Source of the DNA: Betaproteobacteria bacterium
Lineage (GTDB): Bacteria > Pseudomonadota > Gammaproteobacteria > Burkholderiales > Usitatibacteraceae
Assembly (NCBI GenBank): GCA_016790765.1
Contig: JAEUMZ010000108.1
Coordinates: 1-64,000, forward strand
Reading direction: 5' to 3'
Length of the DNA: 64,000 bases
Part shown: positions 1 through 8,197 of the stretch, piece after piece
Layout of the letters: the number at the start of each line of letters is the position of its first letter
Position numbering within the stretch: position 1 is the first letter of the stretch
Made by a program: the position numbers and the translations under genes
Notes under the pieces: generated by a model
Database searches by the model: none
Seen by the model: the letters and a program-made list of their open reading frames with translations, nothing else
Told to the model about the DNA's origin: nothing

Positions 1-531
1 TGGCCGGTCGGTGTCATGGGCATGGGCTCGATCGGCGCCGTCATTGCACGTGCCGTGGCCGGGTTCGACTACCCGGTGCAAGGTTGGTCGCGCTCGCCGA
101 AGGCGATGGATGGATTCAAGGTCTATGCGGGCCGCGATGAACTCGACGCCTTCCTTGCCGCGACACGCGTGCTAGTACTGGCCCTGCCGCTCACGGCGGA
201 TACGCGGCACGTCGTCGATGCGCAAGCGTTGGCAACGTTGCGCGACGGCGCCCTGGTCATCAACGTCGGTCGCGGGGCGCTGATCGACGATGGGGCGCTG
301 CTCGCGGCGCTTGACGCGGGCAAGGTGGCGCGTGCTGCGCTGGATGTGTTCGCCGCCGAGCCCTTGCCTGACGGTCACGCCTACTGGACGCACCCGAAGG
401 TCACGGTCACTCCGCACATCTCCGGCACCACGCTCATCGCGCCGGGCGTGGCGCAGATCGTCGCCAAGATCGAGGCACTGGAACGCGGAGATCCCGTGGA
501 CGGGATCGTGGACCTGGAACGCGGGTACTGA
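1..531 (+). CDS. ghrA: Glyoxylate/hydroxypyruvate reductase A-like 2-hydroxyacid dehydrogenase, 5' truncated
   Basis: The reading frame is open from the first base, so the N-terminal part lies outside the window; the ATG at 16 is internal. What remains is the NAD(P)-binding and C-terminal part of a D-2-hydroxyacid dehydrogenase. The Rossmann glycine motif GMGSIG is at once visible, followed by WSRSPK, which is typical of the GhrA branch. The catalytic triad residues of the family are present: Arg in NVGRGAL, Glu in AAEPLP and His in TPHISG. The family reduces glyoxylate and hydroxypyruvate with NADPH in the cytoplasm. The gene converges on the glutamate-synthase-like gene with a 23-bp gap. 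Family is sure; substrate is inferred. Confidence 0.85.
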   Translation, partial: WPVGVMGMGSIGAVIARAVAGFDYPVQGWSRSPKAMDGFKVYAGRDELDAFLAATRVLVLALPLTADTRHVVDAQALATLRDGALVINVGRGALIDDGALLAALDAGKVARAALDVFAAEPLPDGHAYWTHPKVTVTPHISGTTLIAPGVAQIVAKIEALERGDPVDGIVDLERGY

Positions 532-554
532 GCTGCCACCTTGCCGCGGCGGGA

Positions 555-2207
555 TCAATGCGTCTTGGTGGCCGCCATGCGCAGGACTGTTTCTGGCGCC
601 TTGAAACTGTCGGCGCGCGAGACGTCCCAGAACACCTTGAACACCGGCAGGTCCGGCACGCCCGACAGGAGTTCGCCGGGCTTGGCCCACTTGTGCAGCG
701 CCGCGATCGAGCGCACCTCGGTGGAGGACACGCGGCGGATGACGTGCTCGGGACCGAGTTCGCCAGGGTGATTGAGGCCGGCGGCTGCGAGCAACTCCTT
801 GAGGGCCTCCATCGTGTTGCGGTGGAACTGGTACACGCGCTCCGATTTGTCGGGCACCACCAGCGCGCGCATGCGCTTCGGATCCTGCGTGGTGACCCCC
901 GTCGGACAGTGCCCGGTATGGCAGGTCTGCGCCTGCAGGCAGCCCAGCGCGAACATAAAGCCGCGCGCGGCATTGCACCAATCCGCGCCCATGGCGATGG
1001 TGCGCGCGATGTCGAAGCCGGTGACGATCTTGGCCGAGGCGCCGATCTTGATCTGGTCGCGCAGGTTGACGCCCACCAGCGTGTTGTGCACCAGCATCAG
1101 CGCCTCGCGCAGCGGCGCACCGACGTGGTCGGTGAATTCCAGCGGCGCGGCACCGGTGCCGCCTTCCCCGCCATCGACGACGATGAAGTCCGGCTTGATG
1201 CCGGTCTCGAGCATGGCCTTGACCATGCCGAACCACTCCCACGGATGTCCGACGGCGAACTTGAGGCCCACCGGCTTGCCGCCGGAGAGGTCGCGCAGGC
1301 GCGCGACGAACTGCATCATTTCGATGGGCGTCGCGAATGCCGAGTGCTTGGCCGGCGAGATGCAGTCGGTGCCGACCGGCACGCCGCGCGCCTCGGCAAT
1401 TTCCTCAGTCACTTTCGCACCGGGCAGCACGCCGCCGTGTCCCGGCTTGGCGCCTTGCGAGAGCTTGATTTCGATCATCCTGACCTGTTCGGACGCAGCG
1501 TTGTCGCGGAACCGGTCCGCATTGAACGTGCCGTCGGCGTTGCGGCAACCAAAGTAGCCCGAGCCGATCTCCCAGACCAGGTCGCCGCCATTTTCGCGGT
1601 GGTGGCGCGAGATCGAACCTTCGCCGGTGTCGTGGTAGAAGCCGCCGCGCTTGGCGCCGGCATTGAGCGACAGGATCGCGTTGGCAGACAGCGCGCCGAA
1701 GCTCATGGCCGAGATGTTGAACACGCTGGCCGAGTAGGGCTTGGTGCACGCCGGGCCGCCGATGGTGACGCGGAAGTCGTGGTGCGCGATGTCCACCGGC
1801 GCCATCGAGTGGTTGATCCATTCGTAGTGCGGTTCGTACACGTCGAGCTGGGTGCCGAAGGGCCGCTTGTCCACGACCCCCTTGGCGCGCTGGTAGATGA
1901 TGGAGCGCTGTGCGCGCGAATAGGGCAACTCGTCGCGGTCGGCCTCGATGAAGTACTGGCGGATCTCCGGGCGGATGAACTCGAAGAAGAACCGGAAATG
2001 CGCGATCACCGGGTAGTTGCGGCGGATCGCCTGGCGCGCCTGCGAATAATCGGCATAGCCGACCACGGACAACGCACCAAAGGCCAGTGCAGGCCAGACC
2101 CACCAGCCGGACCATGCTGAGGCCAGCACGGAAAACACCGCAATGAAGATGCACGCGCTCCACGCCCAGTAGCGTTGCGGAACCACCGAATCCAACGCCT
2201 GCAGCAT
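555..2207 (-). CDS. Membrane-anchored FMN-binding glutamate synthase-like protein
   Basis: The protein has 550 residues and belongs to the family of stand-alone proteins resembling the FMN/synthase domain of glutamate synthase large subunit. The start at 2207 is chosen because AGGAG lies just upstream and the first residues (MLQALDSVV) precede two hydrophobic segments at about residues 15-50; the longer open frame upstream is not protein-like. The synthase region shows GAKPGHGG, the FMN phosphate-loop segment DGGEGGTGAAP, and a three-cysteine cluster (GC-x5-CHTGHCPTG) as used for the 3Fe-4S centre of glutamate synthase. No glutaminase domain is present, so it is not a complete GltB. The true substrate of this membrane-tethered family is not settled; ammonia- or electron-dependent glutamate formation is only a guess. 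Confidence 0.85.
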   Translation of the reverse strand: MLQALDSVVPQRYWAWSACIFIAVFSVLASAWSGWWVWPALAFGALSVVGYADYSQARQAIRRNYPVIAHFRFFFEFIRPEIRQYFIEADRDELPYSRAQRSIIYQRAKGVVDKRPFGTQLDVYEPHYEWINHSMAPVDIAHHDFRVTIGGPACTKPYSASVFNISAMSFGALSANAILSLNAGAKRGGFYHDTGEGSISRHHRENGGDLVWEIGSGYFGCRNADGTFNADRFRDNAASEQVRMIEIKLSQGAKPGHGGVLPGAKVTEEIAEARGVPVGTDCISPAKHSAFATPIEMMQFVARLRDLSGGKPVGLKFAVGHPWEWFGMVKAMLETGIKPDFIVVDGGEGGTGAAPLEFTDHVGAPLREALMLVHNTLVGVNLRDQIKIGASAKIVTGFDIARTIAMGADWCNAARGFMFALGCLQAQTCHTGHCPTGVTTQDPKRMRALVVPDKSERVYQFHRNTMEALKELLAAAGLNHPGELGPEHVIRRVSSTEVRSIAALHKWAKPGELLSGVPDLPVFKVFWDVSRADSFKAPETVLRMAATKTH

Positions 2208-2290
2208 CGCGGTCTCCTGGAATCTTGTCGTGCGGCGATGATAGGCCAAATGCCTGCAGGTGGGGCATAGGGACGTCAAAGTGCAAGCAG

Positions 2291-2344
2291 GACGCGCCGT
2301 CTGGGCCGGAATGGGCCTGGGTGCCGCTCCAGTGCTTGAGTTTG
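2291..2344 (+). repeat. Dispersed 54-bp palindromic repeat, copy 1
   Basis: This is the first of five copies in the window of an imperfect palindrome that aligns without gaps over 54 bp. Shared elements are the arm ending in GGGCC, an A-rich centre, the second GGCC arm and the tail CCAGTGCTTGAGTTTG. It lies between the divergent glutamate-synthase-like gene and marC. This copy is more diverged in its left arm than the others. Confidence 0.65.
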
Positions 2345-2427
2345 GCCGATGCCGTGCGAAGCATCGACCCCGTCCGTACCCCGTTGCTCGCCTTGCCGGG
2401 CCATCGATCCGGCAAAATACGTCCTCC

Positions 2428-3027
2428 ATGAACGCCGAACTCGTCTCCGCATTCGTCCTCCTGTTCCTGGTGCTCGATCCGCTCGGCAACCTGCCGGTGG
2501 TGTCGCCGCTGCTCAAAGGGCTGCCGGGCCCGCGTCGCGCCAAAGTGGTGGTGCGCGAGTGCTTCCTCGCCTACCTCATCCTGATCGCGTTCATGTTCTT
2601 TGGCCGGCAGTTCCTGGACGTGATGCACCTGTCCGAGATTTCACTGTCGATCGCCGGGGGCGTGATCCTGTTCATGATCTCGATCCGCATGGTGTTTCCG
2701 TCGGCGGCGCATCGGGAAAGCGACGAGATGGCGCGCGAACCGTTGCTCGTGCCGTTGGCGATCCCGCTGATCGCGGGGCCGTCCGCGCTGGCCACTGTCA
2801 TGTTGATGGTGTCCCGCGAGCCGGCCAAGCTGGGCCTGTGGATCGGCGCGCTGACCGCGGCGATGCTGGTGACCACGATCATCCTGGCGCTCGGCGAGCG
2901 CATCGAGAAGCTCCTCGGACGCCGCGGCATGGAGGCCGTTGAGCGGCTGATGGGCCTGATCCTCACCGCGATTGCGATCGAGATGTTGCTCGGCGGCTTG
3001 AAACAGTTCCTGCTGCAAATCAAGTAG
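2428..3027 (+). CDS. MarC family integral membrane protein
   Basis: The 199-residue protein has the usual length and six-helix hydrophobic pattern of the MarC/YhgN family (UPF0056). It opens with a hydrophobic helix containing LDPLGNLPVV, a conserved family motif, which fixes the start at 2428; the open frame continues upstream only through the palindromic repeat. MarC was named for the E. coli mar locus, but the family has no proven role in antibiotic resistance and its substrate is unknown. It is divergent from the glutamate-synthase-like gene. The family call is firm and the function unknown. Confidence 0.88.
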   Translation: MNAELVSAFVLLFLVLDPLGNLPVVSPLLKGLPGPRRAKVVVRECFLAYLILIAFMFFGRQFLDVMHLSEISLSIAGGVILFMISIRMVFPSAAHRESDEMAREPLLVPLAIPLIAGPSALATVMLMVSREPAKLGLWIGALTAAMLVTTIILALGERIEKLLGRRGMEAVERLMGLILTAIAIEMLLGGLKQFLLQIK

Positions 3028-3126
3028 GCGCCCGGGACAGCCGGTTACTGCAGAAGGCGGGTTGCTTGCGGGCCGGTGCGCCGGACGGCGTGCAAACTGC
3101 AATGGCCTGGCGGCCGGTGCGGAAGG

Positions 3127-3609
3127 CTATTGCGGCTTCGGCGCCTTCTCCAGGCCCTTGACCTGATCTCCCACCTTGACCTTCGCGGTCGCGAACCATC
3201 CCTTGTTCATTTCCAGCGCGAAGCGCGCCGGACCGGCGGATTGGTGCAGGTTCTCCGAGAACGGATCCATGTCGTGGATCGAGAGGATCGTTCCCTTGTC
3301 GTCCATGAAGGCCACGCTCAGGGGCAGTGGCGTGTTGCGCATCCACATGGCGTGGTAGCCAAGGTATGAGAAGACAAACAGCATGCCCTCGTTGCGGCCC
3401 ATTTTTTCGCGAAACATGAGGCCCTTTTCGCGCGTTGCGTCCGTGGCCGCCACGTCGGCACGGATCGATTGACCCCCGGCAGACAACTGGAGGGTGGGCA
3501 GATTCCGCTGCGGTTCCTTGGCGTGAGTGGCAAGGGGGGGCAACAAGAGGGAGGCCCACAGCGCGAGTGCCGCAGCCAGGCCGTGCAAGTTGGATCGGGG
3601 TGCAATCAT
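3127..3609 (-). CDS. Secreted DUF192 family protein
   Basis: The protein has 160 residues with a clear Sec signal peptide: a charged start, a hydrophobic stretch at about residues 10-25 and an alanine-rich cleavage site near THA-KE. The mature part is one DUF192 domain, recognised by GLMFRE, the MLFVF segment and the MWMRNTPLPL motif, followed by a conserved segment around LDxxF-like IHDMDPFS. The biochemical role of DUF192 is not established. It is the downstream member of a minus-strand group with dut and coaBC, separated from dut by 144 bp, and so may have its own promoter. Periplasmic location is inferred from the signal peptide. Confidence 0.85.
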   Translation of the reverse strand: MIAPRSNLHGLAAALALWASLLLPPLATHAKEPQRNLPTLQLSAGGQSIRADVAATDATREKGLMFREKMGRNEGMLFVFSYLGYHAMWMRNTPLPLSVAFMDDKGTILSIHDMDPFSENLHQSAGPARFALEMNKGWFATAKVKVGDQVKGLEKAPKPQ

Positions 3610-3753
3610 GCGATTGTGGAGGCGAGACTGTTCATGGATGGCGCGCCATGGCGCAGGGCGGGACTTGGGATGGCTGAAGCAAGGGGATCTTGCGGGTGTC
3701 CGGGACGATCAACGCGCCGTTCACGGTGCGCGCGGACATCGGGTCACGCAGGC

Positions 3754-4203
3754 TCATTGCGTCCCGGTGCTCCCGAATCCCCCGGCGCCGCGTTGCGATT
3801 CGGAAAACTCGGCCACCGGGTTGAACTGCACCTGCACGATGGGTACCACGACGAGCTGGGCAATCCGCTCCATCGGCTCGATGGTGAAGTCGGCCTTTCC
3901 GCGGTTCCAGACGGAAACAAAGATCTGGCCCTGGTAGTCCGAGTCGATCAGCCCGACCAGGTTGCCCAGCACGATGCCGTGCTTGTGGCCGAGCCCGGAC
4001 CGCGGCAGGATCATGGCGGCCAGGCCGGAATTCTCCAAGTGGATGGCAATTCCGGCTGGGACCAGCGTCGTGTCGCCGGACTTGAGGTTGATCGGCGCGT
4101 CGATGCACGCGCGCAGGTCCAAGCCAGCTGATCCCGGGGTGGCGTAATGCGGAAGTTGGCTCTTCAGGCGGTCGTCCAACACGCGAACATCCAGCATCAG
4201 CAT
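3754..4203 (-). CDS. dut: Deoxyuridine 5'-triphosphate nucleotidohydrolase (dUTPase)
   Basis: The enzyme hydrolyses dUTP to dUMP and pyrophosphate, keeping uracil out of DNA and feeding dTMP synthesis. The 149-residue sequence has the standard trimeric dUTPase motifs in order: [10 protein letters not shown], then [10 protein letters not shown], then GLIDSDYQG with the catalytic Asp, then ERIAQ, and the C-terminal glycine-rich loop GAGGFGSTG that closes over the nucleotide. Length equals the E. coli enzyme. A second in-frame ATG two codons in could also serve as start. It follows coaBC by 22 bp, the usual coaBC-dut arrangement in proteobacteria. Confidence 0.96.
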   Translation of the reverse strand: MLMLDVRVLDDRLKSQLPHYATPGSAGLDLRACIDAPINLKSGDTTLVPAGIAIHLENSGLAAMILPRSGLGHKHGIVLGNLVGLIDSDYQGQIFVSVWNRGKADFTIEPMERIAQLVVVPIVQVQFNPVAEFSESQRGAGGFGSTGTQ

Positions 4204-4225
4204 TTGTCACCCGGTCCAGATTGGT

Positions 4226-5470
4226 TCATTTGGTCGACTTTCTTGAAATTCTCTGCTTTTGAAACATTTTTAGCGCGTGATCAACGATCTTTGAGGAAAT
4301 TTCGAATTTTGGGCCACGCGCGAGTGTGTGCGTTCCCGCGTCGTCGATGATCGTGACTTCATTCTCGTCGGATCCAATGGCAGACTTGGCATGATTCGCG
4401 ACGATCATTGAAATTTTCTTACTTTGACGTTTTTTAGATGCATATTCGATGATGTTATTGGTTTCCGCAGCAAAGCCGACGCAAAAGGGCGGGTTGGCTT
4501 GCCCAGCGACCCAGGCCAAAATATCTACAGTTGGAACCAGCTTCAGCTGTTTGACAGAGGCGGACTTCTTGATCTTTTCCGATTGGGCGACTTCCGGAGT
4601 GTAGTCAGCAACGGCAGCAACGGCAAAAAACAGGTCATTTCCTGTCAAATTGGCCTTAACTGCAGCCAACATGTCAGATGCGGAGATTGCATGAACCACG
4701 CGGGCCCCGGCAGGCGGGCCAAGTCCAACAGGGCCACTGACCAAGGTGACATTGAGGCCGCGGGCGATCAGGCTCTCGGCAATGGCATAGCCCATCTTTC
4801 CGGAACTGCGATTGGTAATCCCGCGGACCGGGTCGATGGCCTCGAAGGTGGGACCGGCAGTCACCAATGCGCGCAAGGGCTTTTTGGATAGTGTCTGCTT
4901 ACTTGATGGTGAAAGGCATTCGGTCAGTTTCGCAACGATCGTGTCAGGTTCCCACATGCGCCCCGGGCCCGTTTCACCACAGGCCTGATCCCCCGCGTCG
5001 GGTCCCCAAATCTCGACGCCATCCGCTTTCAACCGGTCCACGTTGCGGCGGGTGGCGGGCTTTTCCCACATCTCCCGATTCATTGCCGGCACGACAATGA
5101 ACCTGCACGTCGGCTGACGCGCAAGACAAAGCGTTGAGAGCAGGTCGTCTGCCAGACCCACAGCCAGTTTGGCGAGAAAATCTGCGCTGGCAGGCGCGAT
5201 CAAGATGGCTTGGGATCCACGCGAAAGCTCGATGTGCGGCATGCCGTTGGCAATCCGGTCGTCCCAGGCATCGAGGAAAACCGGATTTCCGGAGACCGCT
5301 TGCAACGTAGCGGAAGTGACAAACCGGGCGCCGGCAGAAGTCAGTACGACCTGGACGTCAAAGCCACCCTTTCGGGCGAGCCGGACCAACTCGGGACACT
5401 TGTAGGCCGCAATACCGCCAGTGATGCCGAGGACGATTTGAGAGTTGGGCAATGCCGGCGTGTTCGACAT
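4226..5470 (-). CDS. coaBC: Bifunctional phosphopantothenoylcysteine decarboxylase/phosphopantothenate-cysteine ligase
   Basis: This cytoplasmic two-domain enzyme carries out two consecutive steps of coenzyme A synthesis: joining cysteine to 4'-phosphopantothenate and decarboxylating the product. The N-terminal flavoprotein (CoaC) half shows [10 protein letters not shown], the active-site His in PHIELSRG and PAMNREMW; the CoaB half begins near residue 195 with [15 protein letters not shown] and continues with NRSSGKMG and the VAAVADY segment. At 414 residues it is the usual length. The last 500 bp (about 4226-4700) are visibly poorer in G+C than the neighbours. It runs divergently from radC with a 43-bp gap. 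Confidence 0.95.
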   Translation of the reverse strand: MSNTPALPNSQIVLGITGGIAAYKCPELVRLARKGGFDVQVVLTSAGARFVTSATLQAVSGNPVFLDAWDDRIANGMPHIELSRGSQAILIAPASADFLAKLAVGLADDLLSTLCLARQPTCRFIVVPAMNREMWEKPATRRNVDRLKADGVEIWGPDAGDQACGETGPGRMWEPDTIVAKLTECLSPSSKQTLSKKPLRALVTAGPTFEAIDPVRGITNRSSGKMGYAIAESLIARGLNVTLVSGPVGLGPPAGARVVHAISASDMLAAVKANLTGNDLFFAVAAVADYTPEVAQSEKIKKSASVKQLKLVPTVDILAWVAGQANPPFCVGFAAETNNIIEYASKKRQSKKISMIVANHAKSAIGSDENEVTIIDDAGTHTLARGPKFEISSKIVDHALKMFQKQRISRKSTK

Positions 5471-5513
5471 CGGCGCATTCTACACACGGAAAAAACAGAC
5501 CAAGGGGGAGTAC

Positions 5514-6191
5514 ATGGCCATAACGGCTTGGCCGAAGGAAGAGCGGCCTCGAGAACGGTTGCTCGCACAAGGGGCGCAGGCATTGTCGGATGCTGAGCTG
5601 CTGGCAATCTTCCTGCGCGTGGGGGTGAGGGGAAAGAGTGCCGTCGACCTGGCGCGCGATGTGCTCAAGGTCACCGGCAGCCTGGGCAAGTTGTTTGCCG
5701 CACCCGAGTCGGAGCTATGCGGCATCCACGGCATGGGCATGGCCAAGTACGTCCAGTTGCAGGCGGTCATGGAAATGGCGCGCCGGGCCATCCACGAACA
5801 GCTCAAGGAAACCGATACGCTCAATTCCCCCCAGGCCGTGCGCGACTATTTGCGATTGACACTGGCGCGGCTGGACCATGAGGTGTTTGTAGTGGTGTTC
5901 CTGACCGCGCAGCATCGCGTCCTCGCCGTCGAGGAGATGTTCCGCGGTACGCTGACGCAGACCAGCGTCTATCCGCGCGAAGTGGTCAAGCGCGCCATTC
6001 ACCACAATGCCGGTTCCGTGATCTTCGCGCACAACCATCCGTCCGGCGAACCGCAGCCCTCCGCGGCAGACCGGGCGCTGACCCGGGCGCTCGCCGACGC
6101 GCTGGCGTTGGTGGATGTGCGGGTCCTCGATCATTTCGTGGTGGCCCCGGGGGCGTCCGTGTCCTTTGCCGAGCAAGGCCTGATGGGCTAG
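5514..6191 (+). CDS. radC: RadC family JAB/MPN metalloprotease-fold protein
   Basis: The protein has 225 residues: an N-terminal helix-hairpin-helix-like part (about residues 1-95) and a C-terminal JAB1/MPN domain. The metal-binding JAMM motif is intact as HNHPSG followed by S and D (PSAADRAL). The start at 5514 follows GGGGGAG and gives the standard N-terminus [17 protein letters not shown]. RadC was once linked to DNA repair but its activity is unknown; the fold is that of a zinc-dependent isopeptidase. Its position just upstream of rpmB-rpmG is conserved in proteobacteria. The rpmB promoter begins 18 bp after its stop. Confidence 0.93.
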   Translation: MAITAWPKEERPRERLLAQGAQALSDAELLAIFLRVGVRGKSAVDLARDVLKVTGSLGKLFAAPESELCGIHGMGMAKYVQLQAVMEMARRAIHEQLKETDTLNSPQAVRDYLRLTLARLDHEVFVVVFLTAQHRVLAVEEMFRGTLTQTSVYPREVVKRAIHHNAGSVIFAHNHPSGEPQPSAADRALTRALADALALVDVRVLDHFVVAPGASVSFAEQGLMG

Positions 6192-6209
6192 GCTTTGGGC
6201 ATCGGTGAC

Positions 6210-6239
6210 TTGCGCTAAGTCCTTGTTTTTGGCTATAAT
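6210..6239 (+). promoter_or_regulatory. Sigma-70 type promoter of rpmB-rpmG
   Basis: A TTGCGC element at 6210-6215 and a perfect TATAAT at 6234-6239 are spaced by 18 bp. Transcription would begin near 6246, leaving a leader of about 104 nt before rpmB, long enough to hold a regulatory structure. No ribosomal-protein binding site was recognised. Confidence 0.7.
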
Positions 6240-6349
6240 CTTTGGCTTGCCTGGTGTACGCCCGTGTTGGCGTCGCTGCGCAAGACAACCAATCCAAATG
6301 GAGCCGGTGGTTTCGGCCCGATGTTCAATCTGATCAGCGAGGTGTATCC

Positions 6350-6586
6350 ATGGCACGTGTTTGCCAAGTGACGGGAAAGGGGCCGATGGTCGGCAACCAT
6401 GTTTCCCATGCCAACAACAAGACCAAGCGCCGGTTCCTGCCCAACCTGCAGTACCGCCGTTTCTGGGTCGAGTCCGAGAATCGTTGGGTGCGCCTGCGCC
6501 TGACCAACGCCGGACTGCGCACCATCGACAAGAACGGAATTGATGCCGTGCTCGCAGACCTGCGTGCGCAAGGCGTCGTAGTGTAA
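6350..6586 (+). CDS. rpmB: 50S ribosomal protein L28
   Basis: The 78-residue basic protein begins [12 protein letters not shown] and contains [13 protein letters not shown], the hallmark of bacterial L28. It is part of the large ribosomal subunit, contacting 23S rRNA near the peptidyl-tRNA exit side. The start at 6350 gives the standard N-terminus; longer frames upstream run into the promoter. It is followed by rpmG after 10 bp, the usual two-gene operon, and both genes are closed by a strong terminator. Confidence 0.98.
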   Translation: MARVCQVTGKGPMVGNHVSHANNKTKRRFLPNLQYRRFWVESENRWVRLRLTNAGLRTIDKNGIDAVLADLRAQGVVV

Positions 6587-6596
6587 GGAGACCCCC

Positions 6597-6752
6597 ATGC
6601 GTGACAAGATCAAGCTCGAATCGACCGCCGGCACCGGCCACTTTTACACCACCACGAAGAACAAGAAGACGATGCCCGAGAAAATGGAGATCATGAAATT
6701 CGATCCCAAGGCCCGCAAGCATGTCGCCTACAAGGAAACCAAGCTCAAGTAG
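6597..6752 (+). CDS. rpmG: 50S ribosomal protein L33
   Basis: This 51-residue gene begins [19 protein letters not shown] and ends [11 protein letters not shown], matching L33 of betaproteobacteria over its full length. The protein is cysteine-free (C-minus, zinc-independent type): no CxxC pair is present. A ribosome binding site AAGGAG overlaps the end of rpmB, 5 bp before the ATG at 6597. It is co-transcribed with rpmB and followed within 20 bp by an intrinsic terminator. Confidence 0.98.
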   Translation: MRDKIKLESTAGTGHFYTTTKNKKTMPEKMEIMKFDPKARKHVAYKETKLK

Positions 6753-6770
6753 TCTTGGCGCCCTGAAACA

Positions 6771-6800
6771 AAAAAGCCCGGCAATGCCGGGCTTTTTTTT
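6771..6800 (+). terminator. Rho-independent terminator, probably bidirectional
   Basis: A-tract, stem GCCCGGC, loop AAT, stem GCCGGGC and eight T residues. It ends the rpmB-rpmG transcript. Because of the A-tract on the left it can also serve the desaturase gene arriving from the other strand. Confidence 0.92.
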
Positions 6801-6826
6801 GGGGCGCAGCGAAGGCGCACGCCTTA

Positions 6827-8044
6827 TCAGGCGTAGCTCTTGAGCTGGCGCGTGAATTGCTGCAGCTGGGCGATGCCGGTGGCTTCCGCGCGCTTGCACC
6901 ATTCTTCCAGCCTGGAGGCCAGCTCTTCCTTGGTCAAGGTGGAACGCTCCCAAATCTTCGCCAGGTCAAGGCGCAGCGTGTACAAGTTGTCCAGCACCTT
7001 GCTGTGCGCCAGCGTCTCCTTGAGCGAGGCCCGACTTTCGGCGCTCAACTGGTCGGCATCGCTGCGCAGCCAGTGTTTCAAATTGCGGATTGCCTTGCTT
7101 TCGCGCATCGAGGCCATCGGCGAGGCGTGGCCGTTGGCGCGGATGCGGGCCACTTCCTCGTGGCAGGTCGCCTTCAGCGCGCGGACGTATTTGGTGACGA
7201 TTTCGTAACGGTGCGCGATGACGGCCTGCACGGTCTCGGCGTCGACTCTCGCCTTGTTCAAGTCGAATCGCGGCCGCGGGGCGACCTTCTTGACGTTGGC
7301 CAGTTTCAGCGCCGCCAGGATGCGAATGTACGTCCAGCCGAGGTCGAACTCGTACCAGCGCATGGAAAAGCGCGCAGAGGTCGGAAACGCATGGTGGTTG
7401 TTGTGCAATTCTTCGCCGCCGATCCAGAAAGCGATCGGCACGATGTTGGTCGACGTGTCGCTCACCGTGAAGTGACGGTAGCCCCAATAGTGGCCGATGC
7501 CGTTGATCACGCCCGCCGCGTGCACGGGAATCCAGATCATTTGGAGTGCCCACACTGCGGCACCAATCGGGCCGAACAGCAGCAGGTTCACCAGCAGCAT
7601 CAGGCCGACGCCTTGCCAGGGGAAGCGAGAATAGACGTTGCGCTCCATCCAGTCATCCGGGGTCCCGGTGCCGTACTTGTCCAACGTTTCTGCATTGCGG
7701 GCCTCAATTTTGTAAAGCTCCGCGCCCTCGGTCAGGACTTTGCGGATGCCGTAGATCATCGGGCTGTGCGGATCTTCCTCGGTTTCGCACTTGGCGTGGT
7801 GTTTGCGGTGGATCGCCACCCATTCCTTGGTGATCATGCCCGTGGTCAGCCACAGCCAAAATCTGAAGAAGTGGCTGATCGACGGATGCAGATCGAGCCC
7901 GCGGTGGGCCTGCGCGCGGTGCAGGAAGATCGTCACCGACGCGATCGTGATGTGCGTCAAGGCCAGCAAGACAACGACATAACCCCACCATGGGAGGTCG
8001 ATCAGGCCGTGCGCGGCAAGGTTCAGGAATTCGTTCAGGGTCAC
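6827..8044 (-). CDS. Membrane fatty acid (acyl) desaturase
   Basis: The 405-residue protein is a membrane di-iron desaturase that would introduce a double bond into an acyl chain of lipid or acyl-CoA. The three histidine boxes are present in the right order: HRAQAHR at about residue 42, HRKHH at about 79 and HNNHH at about 210, between hydrophobic helices. A helical, charged C-terminal tail of some 140 residues follows the desaturase domain, as in the betaproteobacterial branch. The start is GTG at 8044, supported by GGAG nine bases upstream. The 153 bp between it and mscS suggest its own promoter. Delta-9 type is likely but position specificity cannot be read from the sequence. Confidence 0.9.
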   Translation of the reverse strand: MTLNEFLNLAAHGLIDLPWWGYVVVLLALTHITIASVTIFLHRAQAHRGLDLHPSISHFFRFWLWLTTGMITKEWVAIHRKHHAKCETEEDPHSPMIYGIRKVLTEGAELYKIEARNAETLDKYGTGTPDDWMERNVYSRFPWQGVGLMLLVNLLLFGPIGAAVWALQMIWIPVHAAGVINGIGHYWGYRHFTVSDTSTNIVPIAFWIGGEELHNNHHAFPTSARFSMRWYEFDLGWTYIRILAALKLANVKKVAPRPRFDLNKARVDAETVQAVIAHRYEIVTKYVRALKATCHEEVARIRANGHASPMASMRESKAIRNLKHWLRSDADQLSAESRASLKETLAHSKVLDNLYTLRLDLAKIWERSTLTKEELASRLEEWCKRAEATGIAQLQQFTRQLKSYA

Positions 8045-8197
8045 AGTTGAGTGCTCCGATAGGTGGCCACGATTGGTCCGAAACAGCCGCGGATCCTTGA
8101 AATGGCTCGTTGTACTTCAGTCCTGCATTTTACGGGGCCGGCCCGAAATCTGCTGCAGGAGTTCCCACTAAAAAAATGCAGCTGCCAATCCGGCCGA

